NCBI GenBank assembly: GCA_021397845.1
Contig: CM038050.1
Location: 10,730,471 to 10,794,470 of the forward strand
DNA from: Areca catechu
Lineage: Eukaryota; Streptophyta; Magnoliopsida; Arecales; Arecaceae
Direction: 5' to 3'
DNA: 64,000 nucleotides
Of this stretch, positions 9,194 to 23,304 are shown piece after piece. The notes under the pieces are model-generated. The model worked only from the letters and a program-made list of their open reading frames with translations, was not told the DNA's origin and ran no database searches. Position 1 is the first letter of the stretch, and each line of letters starts with the position of its first letter. A program made the position numbers and the translations under genes.

Positions 9194-12100
9194 TGATCAA
9201 GCCCCATATCAAACTAGAAGTGGACTTATTTTTATTTATTGGTTGGATCTAAGTTATGTTTTTATTTATTGGTTGGATCCAAGTTAGCCGCTGACCTAAC
9301 AAAATTCTCACACTACAACTTTAACCCCGGATATTCTTGATTTCCTCTACCACTTCTAAATCTGGGTTAAAAATGCAAACTTTGAACTTCTATATTAGGT
9401 TCAAAGGACGAGGTTTAGATGCTACCCAAGAAGCAGCATCATGTTGCTCTCCCTGCGTTGACATGAAAAGCACTTCCTAGATAAGTGATGACTCCAATAG
9501 CCGATCATTCCCTAAGATATAGGATGTCAAATTGTTTGTGTCCTAACTTTAGTGAATATATGCCCAAAATAGGAGTCAATACATTATACACGATGCTCGC
9601 TTTGCAGCATTTGTACATGGATAGCAGCACTTAACCATACTACCTAAGCCACACACAAACGTTTCCCTCTTGCAAGTATAGGTGCAAGATTTTTGTTAAA
9701 AAGAGGAAATGTACATAGCAGTCCCCAAAACATAACTAATCTAGCTCTGGCAGCATATTATATAGAGCAGCTGATAGCATAGCACAGAAAGGATGATGTA
9801 AATGGTGAATCTAGTGACCCAAATCTACAACTGATGATTGTTGTTGCAAACACAAGAAAAGAAATCCACCTCAGAGAACTTTTTTTTCCTGGTAAGCAAG
9901 GGAGCTGATTGCTGTATTTATATATAGAAAAAAGTTTACAGAGGGTCCATTACAGGCCGAAAGAGTACAGACAGGATGGCTAGCAAAGCTGAAAAAGGTA
10001 ATAAAAGAAGCTATACAAAAGAAGGTAACAGAGAACAATAAAGCCATTCATAAGTAGAAGCGCATATGCATAATTGTGAAGATTGCCGTGAGCCGCATGA
10101 GACAGCAAGGAGCATCAACCGACGGGGTTAGATGTTCTAAGCATTCCTTTTGAGAGAGAAGTATAGAGCTTTGATACATCATTAGATGAAGCTTGGATAG
10201 AAATCATGAGGAAGAATGCAGAGAAAGAAAAATCGAATAAGCTGAAACAGCAAAAGGATGATTTACCTGATACTGAGACCGAAACGTTTGGCCAGCCTGA
10301 GACATTATGAGTGGAACCATAACAGCAAGTACTTTGCCAAATAATGCCTATGTAGCTGAACCCGGGGAGTTTGACTAAATCTTGCATAATAAGATCTCTG
10401 GCAAATGCTTGTTGCAAGATCATAGAAGCCACCAAGATTCCAAGCATTCATCTGTAACAACCTTTTAGGGACACAAACGCTATAGTAACTTTAGAATGCC
10501 TAAGAGGACTTTAGAGTGCCTGGATTGGCTTCACTAGCTACAGATTATGCCAAATAAAAATTTGCATGACTTGGTCTGATTCGGGAAATAACCTGCAGGG
10601 GAAATAGCTAATGGTTAATTTGGCATATGAAATCCCCATGATTGCCATGTTATAATATTAACAATCAAGAAAAAGCACATCAGATCAAGGAACAACTCAA
10701 GAATGAAGAAGTACCCAATTCACCTGGCATACATCTTACACATAAAACAAAAATCAAGAATGCACCAAAATAATAAAAAAACTAAATGCTTTCCAGAAAC
10801 TAATTAACATGGCCTGCTAAGCTGCAAAAGAAACAACTTAAAGGCTTGTATTAAGAATTTATAACTCAATAAATAAAAGCCTGATAGGTAACATAAAAAA
10901 TGTTCTTTTAGGAACCGGATAAGATTATTCAAAGTAAAGCAATCATGTTGAGGGACCAAAGAAGCCAGGTTTCCTTTACCATCATTACATGATAGTGGAA
11001 GGAGAGTGTAATCTTCTAGCACCTCCTTTATAATATTATTCACTATTAATTCCTGGTGTTCCCTTCCCTTTTTTTTTCTTTGGCTTTAACAAAAGTCACT
11101 GCATTTGAAGAATTAAGAGGGAAAAAGCATGAAAGGTTTCACAAAAGGAATCCAAGGCAATGGAGTATTTTGGCTTTTGATGCCTCCGGTTCATGCACCG
11201 AGAACATGTAGATGAGCTGACTTTTAACCTTCACTTTAGCCAAAGAGAGAAATCAACACATGCACAAAGGAATACTGCTATGAAAACAGATTGAGAAAGA
11301 AATTTAAATGAGTACACAGAAAGGAGAAAACTCTTTTGTGTCTCTATAAATGAGATATGTGTTTGATTTGATCTCCTTGCTCTCTATCATTAACATCATA
11401 TTTTCTTCAAAAAAACAAGGTTGAGAAAAGCTCAACATGGTTTCCTCTAACACTACAATTTGTGAATAGTTCTCATGGATCTCGTGAACGACATACTGAT
11501 GTATAATGTAATTAATATAGGGAGGTTAATATGTAAAAGCATTGCATCGAGCCTTTTATGGTAATTTCGTCAAGCAAATGGTTCAAGCTGAACATAACAA
11601 ATTTCACAAATAGCCTCTTTTGGTGACACTTACCGCATATAAGTCCCTTATTTGGACACGTGCCTTTTCCTCTTGACATGCTTGCCAAAACAAGCATGTC
11701 GAGCATGCTAACATAAATAGAGGAAAGAAGTTAAGTTGGATGGATTTATAACCGTTCATGCTTTTTTTTTATTAAAAAAAACATGTATTGCATGCACTTA
11801 GCACTTTAAAAGGATCCTTTATTCATGAAAAATAGATAAAAAGAGGAGGAAAAAGAGTGCAACTCAGGTTGGGTTAACCGAAAGCTGATCTAATCCAACA
11901 CATGGTTTGGGTCAAGTTTAGAAGGCAGGCACAGGTTGAAGATGTGAGTCCAATCTAAGGTCAAGTGGGTTTAAATCAAAGGGTTACCAACTAAAGCTGC
12001 CTTAACGCCATCAAAATTTCTGAAGTTGGCTCCAACCTATTGGACCACATTTTACCCTAGAGCACCCTACCCAATATGACCAAAATCCAACCAAAATTAC

Positions 12101-15100
12101 AGTGTGCGCATGGAACTAAATTCATATATTGTACAACCTCAGCCAACTTGACCTAATCTAATAAAAAATCTTGGGAAAAATTGGTGCCAGGCAGTCTTCA
12201 AGTTAGGGAAGGGGAAATTGAAATATCAAGTCAGGTGGTCTCAAATTATCCCTGTAACACCCTCCAACTAATCATAATCACCCAAGGATTTCCAGTTCAC
12301 TAAAATGGTCTCATATTTCACATCTAATTCTGCTAATGGAGAACCTGCAAACAGCCAAAAGATTACCTTCACACAACCCTTGAAGAATGAATGGCTACAC
12401 ATGGAAGTTCATACAGCAAATTTCAAAATTATTTGGCCAGGAAAGTTTCCCCTACTGTAAGTTGTCACATTGGCGCAGACACACTTAAAAGGGAACCTCA
12501 GAATCTCCTCATGACTAATGAACTAGTAAGGTTATGTGAGCTACAAGCATGCAGATAATTGTGATCCCATTTGGGATAATTCAATTGAATATAATTCAAT
12601 ACACTTCAGCAATCACCATAACAAACTTATGAAGGGCTGGAGATGCTTGAGCTTGGTGCGGAAAGCCTCGGCAGTGTCGCTGGAAAATCCATTCATCCTG
12701 CATTTTGCCTGGTCTATAAACAGAGTAAACAGGAACTTCGCCAAAGTACCAAAGCTTTAAACCAGTTATTCCATAGTTGAGTCTGCTGGTTCTAGGATTA
12801 AAAATGCATTTGTTTTGCAAGCATGCAAATATGTTGGTAGCTTTGCACTTGATTTGCAGGCATATAACTATCTAGCTGACTTGTATTGTTGAAAATTCCT
12901 ACGATGTCCATACAGCAACATATTTTAATCCCGCAATATTCCAGTTACCCTGTCATTTCCATGAAACCATGATGATGGCTAAATAGGTTAATTTTGCAAA
13001 CTAGAATTCAAAGATAACCAGGAAAAAAGACAAACTAATTTTTCTAAATAAAAACTTGAACGTTGCATTAACATACTGCATTATAATTGTTTCAGAGCCC
13101 TGCGTTATGCAAAGCAGAAAGTTCCTTGCTGGACAAGGGTTAGAAGAGACATCCTAACCACAACATATTGATGATGCCAAGTTGGATCTAGTCTACTACA
13201 ACATCATTATAGGAGGTGATGATACATTAGCATGTGATGGTAGATAGGACTTCCTGGATCTGATTGTTAGTATAAACTCTCCTGGCAATAATGTTACAGA
13301 TGTTATATATCAATTTGGTAAAAATAAAAGCACACAAGCCTATTATCATTCATAATGGTGAACACTCCTTTAATATTCTAAAGGTTTTATTCCTGCAGAA
13401 CATCTTGTGTTAGAAGCAACAGCATATATGAATTTCTAAGAAATTTTCTCCTCTACAGACTATGTAATACATAAGTTACAAAAGATTATTGAGTTTCCTG
13501 ATGGGAGCATGATGCAGGTTAGACATACCTCTACTTCAAAAGTTGTGCCAAGGCCAAAGGAGCAATGCCAAAGCATCATAGGTGACATCCAGGAGCCTAA
13601 ATTGATGGCCTAGGATAAAAGTGTAGAGGCACTTGATTCATAAGTACCTATGGAGTTTAAATATTTGCAATGTTAGGAGGTGTTGTAGGTAGTAGTAAAT
13701 TTAAAAATTCACCCAAAATATCATATATGGAGTTTTGGCATAGAATTACTTCTGATGTGTCCACCAATGTAGCCCTAGAATACTAATCAAAAATCAACTT
13801 ATAGTATTCCAAGGGATTTCATGAGTTTCCATTGGTTTAAGAGACCTAGAATACTATAAAATACTATAAGTACCACTTGTATTATCCTCATTGGATCACA
13901 GTTAATATGTAGAATATTATTGAATTTGGAAGCTCTCTTCGAGTACTCTAGTGGTGTAACTGGGCCTTGCTTTCAAAATTCATTATATATTTTTTTAAAA
14001 ATATTTTATTTAATTCTCCATAATATTACAGAATCTCAATTCCTATCTGCGATGGATTGATGGTTTGTTCTGATCCCACTTGGATTCCCCTTGTGGTTTG
14101 TACTCCAACTTGTAATCCATTCAGGCATCTTTGATTGAATTGCTCCTGTATCTAAATTAGGCAAACATTTTTGCTTCTGTGCTTATTCTGACCTCATGTA
14201 GCAACATCCTTGATCTTATCAATCCCAGCCTGCATCAGAGCATCTCTTAGAACAATCAGGTCACCAACCTAGTCTTTTAGAATGGACAATCCCTTATGTT
14301 TTAGCTCACCAATCGGGCTCAGATTGGTTGATATATGGAGAGGGTGGTTACCACATTTGAATGCGTCAAGCTCCTAAACGTCATAAAAAATCAGCCTTTT
14401 AGGTTTAAACCATTTGTTAACTATAACAATAAGATTTAGACCATCATACATGGTGTAGGACCTCTCAACCTGATAAATTTGATCATTGGATGATGAGGAA
14501 ATAAGAATATCATCACACTGGCTTTAGTTGAGATTATATCTAAAATAACAATTGGAAGAAAAATAGGAGACGAGCAATTAACTCAACCAAAAGAAGGTTG
14601 TCCTATCCTCATGCATGTTGATAGCCATTTCACTCAAGCTAAATTTAGGGGTGTCCTTTAACAGATTCATATTTATAGTTCTTTACATTCCTCTAATTCT
14701 CAATTTTCAAGATTTAAATATTAAGCTTATTTAAGAAGATATATGGTGTTAGCCAAGAAATGTAAGGTAAGACAGTTAAACGTTGAACATCTACAATAAA
14801 GCTATGATGTGAAGAATTTGCACCAATATTTTCAAAATAATTTCACAATTATTATATTTTTAAACCTCAATTGTTGAACCATAACTCACTTTTCAAAAAT
14901 CATCAATAATTTCAAATTATCATGATTTTTCCAGAAAATTTAAACTGTGCCCTAAAAACAAGTTTTAGGGGATTTGGAATCCAGACAACTTGAGAGCATA
15001 TTTAAGTAGATTTTTAATTCCTGACAACTTGTGAATTGTGATTTTGCCTTATTCAATGGCTCCCCTGCGGCACTTTCCACATCTGATCTAGGTGCTTTGG

Positions 15101-15506
15101 CAAACTTAGAATGTGGTAAAATAAAACACACAAATGATATTCTTTTTGTATATAATTGTTTATCAGAGTTCCATGTTTTTCCATTTAGAAAGAGTTTTGC
15201 TAATCCTCAACCGAAAAACAACAAAGAGGAATGAAGTTCAAATTGTCAACATGAAAAGTTTCTTCATGTCTTCTCAGACTCATGTAGGGATGTAATTAAA
15301 CTAATGCTGCTTGCATAATAAAATTTAAGAAAATAGAGGAAAACTGCAGAATGCACATTATAGTATAGCAATAATTCTCAGTTTATTCAAGCATAATGTG
15401 GTGGCAAATGAGGCACATGACCATGCAAATAAAGCGAACCTGTTGAAAGATCATTTTTCATGAATGATCAAGTCAATAAGGATCTAATAAAACCATGGAA
15501 GAGGCT
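9194..15506. other. AT-rich gene-free stretch
   Basis: I find no coding region I can support. Open frames here (largest about 110 codons at 10115-10447, minus) lack family motifs and normal codon composition. A 47-codon open stretch on the minus strand (about 12628-12770) might be an exon fragment, but I cannot place it. The sequence looks like old, decayed repeats or intergenic DNA downstream of the SGF11 gene. Confidence 0.5.
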
Positions 15507-16509
15507 TCATGGTTCCCCATATGTGTTGTGAGCATACTCCTCTCCAGCACCACCACTAGCGCCTTTTGGAGCTCTGTTGGTGTTGGTGGCATTAGAATAG
15601 GGAGCATAGACTGATACTGGACTACCATGAGGATGGCTGCCCCGTGCAATGGTACTTCGTGTAACCTTTCGAGCATTTCGACCCTAAAATGAAGAAGACA
15701 CAAAAATAAGGGGTTAAGTGCATCAAAAAAAAGATGACAACAACCCAATGAAGAAGTCAGCATCACATTCCTCATTACATGGATTTGAATTTTCTTATGC
15801 TAAACATCGGACAGAACCCATGCATTTTGTGTTTATATGACTGTATGATCATACTAATTAAACATCCATTCACAAAGACATTTTAGCATACAAAGAGAGT
15901 AAATGTTTCGATTTAAAGTTTGAATACCAACATGCATGAAACACATTGATACTGTAGTTTGAATACCAACATACAAGGAGGTAAGCATATCAAAGATATA
16001 AAACTGACCTTTCCCATGCATTTCTCCAAATGAGGAGCGAAACGTCCAGCCGCGAGTGACTGCCTGCAGTTCATGCACTGAAGGATCTCTGCAGCAATGG
16101 CAGGATGCGTCTGCCCGAATACATCAACCACATTCTTACAATTTACTTCACTGCTGCTGCTAGGATCTGCCACTCGAGCCTGCACCGACAGCCTCAGCTC
16201 CTCTTCCTCTTCTTCCAGGTTACGGTCGAGGCCAAACCTAGCTATCCGGTGGCATTCTGACGCCACATCGACGATGATGGAATCGAGAAAGTCCTCAAAA
16301 CAATGAGAAGCAAGCTGCACATCAAACAACAAAGTCCATAAATAAAGCACCAAAATTTAAAAGATTAAACTCATAGATCTCTACACATTCTCTCATAATT
16401 TAATCACCAAGGCACAAATATTAAGAGTTCTAATATCTTCAAAGAGATCACGTTATTTTTAACTCACCTGATATCGAGGGGATGAGTTCCCATCATTGGA
16501 TGTTGACAT
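15507..16509 (-). CDS. SGF11: SAGA-associated factor 11 (SGF11), three exons
   Basis: Exons are 16509-16468, 16314-16009 and 15683-15507. All borders are GT-AG and all introns fall between codons, giving 174 residues and no internal stop. The start is the ATG at 16509 (MSTSNDGNSSPRYQ). Exon 2 carries FEDFLDSIIVDVASECHRIA, the acidic stretch LEEEEEELRLSVQARVADPS, and the SGF11 zinc finger CMNC-x13-HLEKC. The C-terminal tail is basic and then Gly/Ser-rich, as in plant homologues. In the family, SGF11 helps anchor the Ubp8 deubiquitinase to SAGA, so this protein should act in the nucleus on histone H2B ubiquitin. A likely 5' UTR intron starts at about 16741 (AAGAAG|GTTAG). The length fits the family. 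It appears to be the only intact named gene in the window. Confidence 0.9.
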
Positions 16510-18335
16510 TTTGAGATCAGGGCTTTTAGTTTCGAACAGAGAGGGGGGAAAAAAAACTGTTTTTTCCGCTTCGCGTCACGAATTCATTCGTGGATTGATT
16601 CCTTTGGCACCGAAAAAGGGCAAAATGAAGGCATTCCCAAATTAATCAACACAGAAATTAAATCTACAGCAAAATCACCAAAGAAATGGAATCGAATTGA
16701 ACATGTGGTTGAAAGAATAGATTTGATTGATCGAAACTAACCTTCTTTCCGCAGTCGAAGGACGACAAACATCGATCGCTTGGATCTATCTGCGAAAAGA
16801 CCACCGAGCTAGGGTTTTCAGGGACACGAGAAAGCAAGCAGCGAGTGAGAGGGAGAAGGGGGTCGGATCGGAATTGGGAATTTCGCGGTTTAACGAGAAT
16901 CATTTGTTTCTTTTTCTTAAAAAAACGGTATCATTTGCTCCTGAGCTCCTAAATTGCCAGAAGCGAGGAATGCAAAGATGGCCGAGATACGTGAACACGG
17001 TCCGCCCACTAAATTGGTGGTGTATCAGGCAAAGTAGACATTGGCAAGCCCTTTTCTGCTGACCTGCTGGTGAGTTGGTGGACTCCCCGTGCAACTCTAG
17101 GACCGACCCAAACTGGATGCCGGCTAGAATTTGGATCCAACTTTTAGCCATTTGTATCTGGATTTCCAAACTAATTTTATCTTTAGTTCCGTTTTTGTGA
17201 CATCCATGACCAATTTTATCCAATGGAGTTAGCATCCTGTATTCCCGTTTAGGATCCATATCCAATTTATGGTCTGAAATTTGGATATGGATTGGATTAG
17301 ATCATGTTTTGCAGGAGCATAGTTATTTATTGAGGGGTTGTACATCCGCCATCAAGGTACTCCTAAAACATCCAAGCGAGCCAAATCATTCTTAAATGAA
17401 TGAGTATCATGTCGATTTTAGCTGAGGGCAATCTGCTCTTCACTACACAAGCTTCAAAGGCCTTGTCTTCAATGGTGGAGAAGAGATTTCTCCAAATCAG
17501 CCCAATCAGTGAACCTTACTTTTGGTTGCGGCCATAGCTTGGGTATGTTAAGAAAGAGCGACATGCAAGATTCTTTTTGAACAAGCATGCTTCTCCATCA
17601 AGCATTGCTAGAGAAGGTAGTAGGTCCATCTTTTGTGATAGCAAACTAATGCCAGTTTATGAGGTCGAGAATCACCAGAATCCTTTCTGACGTTTGATGC
17701 CACATGCAAGCTTGAAATGATCCCCTCAGGCCCCTGTATGCCATGGTTGCTGAATTCGGTTTGCTGCTACGAAGCCAGAGCTTCTGAATCTTTTTGTTAG
17801 TATCTCATATTCAATGTTAGAAATTTTTGGTTGAAGAGTAGAGTTCCATCTGAGTGCTGAAACATCTAGATTATTTCTTTCAGTTGCTGCACTGTTCCCA
17901 CAGTTTTAGATATTTTGTTCGCGCTTTGTTCAATTGTAACGGAATCGCGTTTCTTTTTTGGATTGCTGCCGCATCCTCTTGGCAGCTACCGATCCTTGTA
18001 TTATTTGGTTCAAATCAATAAAAGACAGGAAGTTTTAACCTCCCTTTCAATACAGAAAAAAGATAACATAAAACATATCTGAATTCTATCTAGATATGCA
18101 CTATATTTACACCCAAGAAGACATGCATTAGGAATTTTTTACATCATTATAAGTGAGCTACATTTTGTCCACCTCCTGAAAAAAAGAAAAGAAAAGAAAA
18201 GAAAAGAAAAGATTAAAAAAAACTAACTTCATCCTTGAGGTTCACAGAATCAAGAGGACACCGTCCTCATTCAGGTTGAGTTTGTATGCTCGACGAGAAT
18301 ATGACCTAACAACTTAATTTTTCATAACAAGATTA
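16510..18335. other. SGF11 upstream region and intergenic DNA
   Basis: It contains the probable SGF11 5' leader (to about 16870, with CCGAGCTAGGGTTTTCAGGG on the plus strand) and the promoter. About 17090-17300 is a stretch rich in GGATCC/ATATGGAT motifs of the kind found in dispersed plant repeats. No other coding region is supported. Confidence 0.45.
18181..18212. repeat. (AAAAG)n microsatellite
   Basis: Six uninterrupted AAAAG units lie just downstream of the 3' end of the 92-residue gene. Confidence 0.9.
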
Positions 18336-21300
18336 CTAGGAGCCTTCATTTTTGTTTCCTTTCATTGTTCCCGATGATGATGGTTCGCCCGTGGAATCAG
18401 GAGATGCTGTTGCTGATAAAGGTTCTTTCTTCAACGAGGTTGGCATTCCTGAAATTTCCTGCAAAAGAAATTCTTTATTCTACCAGTTTGAAGAGAGACA
18501 TTCAGAATCGAATCAAAATAGCTAAATTATTGTGAATATGTCATGTATATCTATTTTCTACAAGTGATTTATATATTTTTGACAGTTTTTACAATATAAA
18601 AACAAATTTTCAGCATGATAATACTCATGTTCCAAGGAAAATTCTGCACTCTGAAGTTCATATACCTAACCAGAAATCATACATGATGGCTATGATTTAA
18701 ATTTGCAGAATCAATGAAAGGCAATTGAACGGAGGTGGTTGTTGATGGTATTTGGCCCTGCCGACGGCCAAAATACTGTTGTAAGCATTCCAACCCTTAA
18801 TGCAGTAAACCTCTGGTCTTCAGGAAAAGACATGAGGAAAATACAGAACGTCAGAAAATTGGAATGAAATGGAAAGCATCTAATACATTCCACAAAACTT
18901 TCCAGAAGAATAACTTCCGGGGTGGAAATAACTAGTAAAGGGATTGCTTTCACAAAAGGTATCAGGCTAATGCCAGTAGCCATTACCTACTCAATATATA
19001 ATTCCAAGGTACAAGGATTCAGCTGATCTTAGACAGTGCCTTTATCGGTCTCCAGTTTGACAAATACGAAACAAGGTTCACCTGTGATCTTCTCATATAG
19101 CTCTACAGGAACAATTAACCAAATAACGATGGCTCCCATGAGGAATGGGATATGTGAATAGGATTCATGGAGTAGATAAAAAATAAAGAAGTTTCTATTG
19201 AAACTTCCAACAGGGTAACTCTAAAAGAATGACATAATATCTGTACCACAGAAGGCTGTTAAAGGACAGGACCTAGCAGATTTATGGGGAGAACATCCTA
19301 TATGGGAGAACTCAAAATTACAAGAATAGCCTGATGAAGCAATCTACTGCACTGAAGTCACACTGTAGACTCTCGAGCAAGCAAGACTGGATTTGACACA
19401 CCAAATCCTCCAGAAGTTGTTCCTAGCTAGCTGAATTTCTTGACATGCAGAAGTTGAGGGATAAAATACAACAGGTCCATATGAAAGGTTTCTCCATTCA
19501 GTAACTGCTATTGAAAACATTGCACCAAGTTCCTATAGAGTAGCCAGAAGGGAACCTACCCAAGCAAATAAGATCACTGAATTTAGCATATAGTTTATAT
19601 GACAATTGATATCATGTTTCTGACTTTGGCTGTGCACAATGTATGTATTGCAAGACACAATTCAACCAGAGCAAACAGCATCCCCAAGATTTAAAGCAAA
19701 AACATATTGTGCTGGTGCTTTCTGATATCCAATTTCGTAGCATCAACAAATATGCTTCGATTAATTTAAAACTTTGGTTACATAGTAATGAGTTTTCAAT
19801 AATACTTTGAAGGCACCATCAATTTAACTAGCAGAATTGTGAGGCAAGCACATCAAGCATCAGGGAAAATCATAAAGCAAAACCTGACCTGGTAGATGAC
19901 TAAAGCAGGTAGGCATCAAGTTTTGGCAAGTAACCTTGATACGTGGATCAGCAGTTTTTCACCAATAATAGAAAATAAATTGAGCTTAATTTGGAAACTT
20001 CTTGTGGGAATTCCAGTGACAGTTCACATAACCAATACCATCTATCAGAAAAATAGTCCCAGGGCAAATGGTTGAAACTTCCACAAATTTCCTTTAAGTT
20101 CTCCTTGAACCAGTGTTCTGTCAGTTCTCAAACAGTATGCACAATTCTAGGGGTAGGGGCTATCTGCAGAAGCCAGACAATGGCAAAGCGACAGATATAA
20201 CCTAGAATGGCTTTAGTCTTTCTATAGCTTTAGTAACTCTTAAAATTTTTAACAAATAGTTTGATGTACCTCAGAAAGATACACATGCGAAAGCCAGACT
20301 GTGGCAACGCCACACACATAACCTAGAATGGCTCTAGGCTTTCTATAGCTTTAGCAATGCTTACCATTCTTTATAAATAGTTTGATGTACCTCAGAAAAA
20401 TACACATGTGAAATGTCTGGACCTATAAGACCTATCTTTGTTACTATTGAAAATCTAGAAACTTCTATGTGGAAATATCAGAAAACTGTTGTCTACATAC
20501 AACAATCATCTATGCTGTAAACCATAGAATTGTAACTACACAGGATAAGAACTTAAATTATGTGAAGAAGAACCACATGAAATTCACTTCTCACTTATGA
20601 GCTACAAAAAGTAAGGAAAACATAAGGTGATTCAGAGAAAGTACACACCTTCATCAAATGCAATCTTAAATCACTTGGGCGAACCCCTTCCCCAATGCAC
20701 ACCATTACAAATTGTGAATAATGGAAAAGAACGTCCGCAGCAGCTTGCTTTTGCTGTTCAGTCTGCATTTATACGTTATTATGGTTAAAATAAAATCTAA
20801 CAGGATACTGAATGGCTCAACTACAAAACGTATACAAGCAAAGGGTGCACAAATACAAGACAATTAAAAAGAACTGTGATAGTGTAATCCAAATTTCAAA
20901 GAGCTTGCTTTGTTTAGACACTCAGCAAGGTCAGTTTTTCAACAAAGTCAGCTTAATAAGCTTCATATGTCAGAGAAATAATGTGTCCGTTGAGAAAACT
21001 GTCTTAGATAACCAAAACCAAACAGATATAATTTCATATAGATTAACATCCACCCAGCATATGAGACTTAAGGCATGTTTCATATTTTGCTTAAGAAAAG
21101 TGTTTGTGGCTTTTAAAGCGAAAAAGCACTTTCTTAAAGATATAAGCATTTGGTAATATTATCTGAAAAATGCTATTAAAAGAAAGAAAAGTCACTAAAG
21201 TGCTTTTAGGGGAAGCTAGAAAATGTAGCTTTTGGCTTCCCCTTCTCTTTTTACAAAGTAAAAGCTACACCAAGCATTCCCTAGATTTTGAATCACCAAA

Positions 21301-23304
21301 AAAGGTCTACAATAAAATCAAATTTTACCGAAGAATGAATAAATTGTTGTTTTGCCTATCATATCAGTCCATCCTCATGTTTTCCCCTGCTTGGAGACAA
21401 AAAAAGTGAAGTATTAGGACCAAGGTTTGCGAAACCAATCCGAACTTGGTGGTTTGGAGCATACCAAACCAAATCATCCAGGAACTTAGATGTTTGGCCA
21501 CAAAAAGTGAAATAAGGTTAGAACTGGTCCAAACTAGGCAGAACCAACCAGCTTCGAAAGGTTTCTCAAGCTGAACCTATTCCTCTAATAGAACCCCCCT
21601 CCCATGTTTGATTGATCTCTCTTCCTCCTCCCTGTTGTATCCTCTTTGAAACCCTAGCCACCATCCTCTCTCTTACCCTATCTCTCCTAACCCTTCCACC
21701 TCACCCCCCTCCTAATATCCTCCTCATCCTCTGACGATGATGCCATGGGTGACCACACTGATAGCTCCGACCTCGATCAACAACCTTCTACCCTTAATCA
21801 ATGAGTTTCAGCCTTAACTGACGAGCTTTGATCCCCAATCAATGATCTCCAATCCTGATTGATGAGCTCCTAACCCGATTGACAAGCTTCAATCTCTGTT
21901 TGATGAGTTCCAACCTTCGATCCCCTTCACAAGTAGGTCCTCTCTCTCTCTCTCTCCCTCCCTCTCCCCCCCCCCCCCCCCAATCTTTTCTCTCTTTCCC
22001 GCTTGTTCAATCTTGCTGGCACCTAATGGGTATTAGCATGCCTACCATATGTTTGTACGGCATGGTACCTACTGACCTATACCTGACTGACATAGGTCAT
22101 GGTACTAGTTTTGTGAACCTTGATGAAAACCTTAATTGAGCATAAGTAAATCTAAAAAGAATATGTAATTTGGTTATGACTTGAAACAATGGGATAAACA
22201 CCGGATTTTGTGAATAACTCCAAAAAGTAATTTAGTTACACTAGGAACTTGAAGAATAAAAACAGCCATTGTGAATAACTCCAGGATTTTGCTGTTCTCT
22301 GAATAAGCACATTCAGGTGGGATAAGCACATATACACACATTGGTTTTAGATCAGAATAACAATTAGCATCTTCAGTTAAAATATAACTAATACAACCTT
22401 GGGTACTCATAAGAAACTCGTTTTCTTGTCAGCAAGAGATGACAGAAACAAACAGAAAGATTACAGAAACTGGACCAATTGAGGAAATTTGAAATAAATG
22501 TCTATTTAGGGGTCATTCGTCGCTGCACGGACTTCCCTTTCTGAATAGGAAAATCTATAGGATATGAAGTGAAGATCTCCTCCCACTGGAGGAATGCATT
22601 AAGTTTAACTTTATACAGACAAGGTGATAGATCCTATGACAAGCAAGCAAAAGTTGCATGGGATATTTATCCATGGGAGCGCTATGTTTTTGGGGCAGAG
22701 AAATTCAATAACTAGTTGTATGTCGACAGATCAAGAAAGTGAAGATTAGAAGAACCAAACAACCTAAAAACGTGTTGGCTTCAATTACAGGTTTATACAC
22801 CCAGCAGTCTGAACTTTGAAAACAATTTAAACCAACATGTAGTTACCGCCCCATATAACTGGCATAACGCACCAGAATTTTTTAATTCGCATATTATCAT
22901 CAAAAGGAATTTTCTGAGTTTTAACAAATATAAATCTCTCGGTTAGTCTCTCTTTTGACAACACTGCAATAAAGCTCTTTTCTATTGTTGCTGCAAGCCA
23001 TTGTTCCTCACAGCAAAGCATCTCTAGACGTTCTAGCATCTATAGTCACAAGAAGTCTTTAACAATTTAATACACAACCTAGAAATTACAACTAGATTGC
23101 GATGTTCTAACATCAAAACTTGTTTAGCTTTCTACTACAGCAAATCTTCTGTTCAAATGAACGCTCGGCCCATCTATGCTTCCAGATAACATCAAAAACC
23201 TATCTCGATCTAACTTTCTACTCAAATCAGCCATCTAAAGCGCTAAGAAAGCGAGATTTTACCTCGTAATCATCCTCCGCAATTGGCCTCGGTGTCCGCC
23301 CCAT
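18336..23304 (-). CDS. Small conserved-looking protein, 92 residues, three exons
   Basis: Exons are 23304-23263 (MGRTPRPIAEDDYE), 20762-20649 and 18458-18336, with GT-AG borders and every intron between codons. The central exon encodes ADVLFHYSQFVMVCIGEGV and RPSDLRLHLMKEISGMPTSL across the last junction. The tail is Ser/Pro/Gly-rich (SPDSTGEPSSSG). There is no signal peptide or clear membrane segment. I have the impression that this is a short protein conserved among plants, but I cannot name it and assign no function. The support is three short exons in one continuous frame with clean splice sites, although the introns are long (2.5 and 2.2 kb). The introns hold a TIR element (21421-22122) and a 121-base duplication. 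It lies tandem to, and upstream of, SGF11 on the same strand. Confidence 0.7.
20170..20410. repeat. 121-base tandem duplication in intron 2 of the small gene
   Basis: AAGCCAGAC…ATAACCTAGAATGGCT…GATGTACCTCAGAAA is present twice, starting at 20170 and 20291, with scattered differences. Confidence 0.85.
21421..22122. mobile_element. TIR element (MITE-like) in intron 1 of the small gene
   Basis: The left tip CAAGGTTTGCGAAA and the right tip TTTTGTGAACCTTG are inverted copies with about three mismatches, 702 bases apart. The interior is non-coding, with GGTACC/CATGGTAC motifs near the right end and a CT/C run at about 21938-21982. I could not see a matching target duplication, so the superfamily is open. 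Confidence 0.45.

Noticed and set aside
10115..10447. 110-codon open frame (minus strand)
   Set aside because: I recognise no domain and see no continuation into neighbouring exons.
22827..23039. 70-codon open frame (minus strand) inside intron 1 of the 92-residue gene
   Set aside because: Exons on either side join in frame without it, and it resembles no known protein. It could be an alternative exon but nothing supports that.
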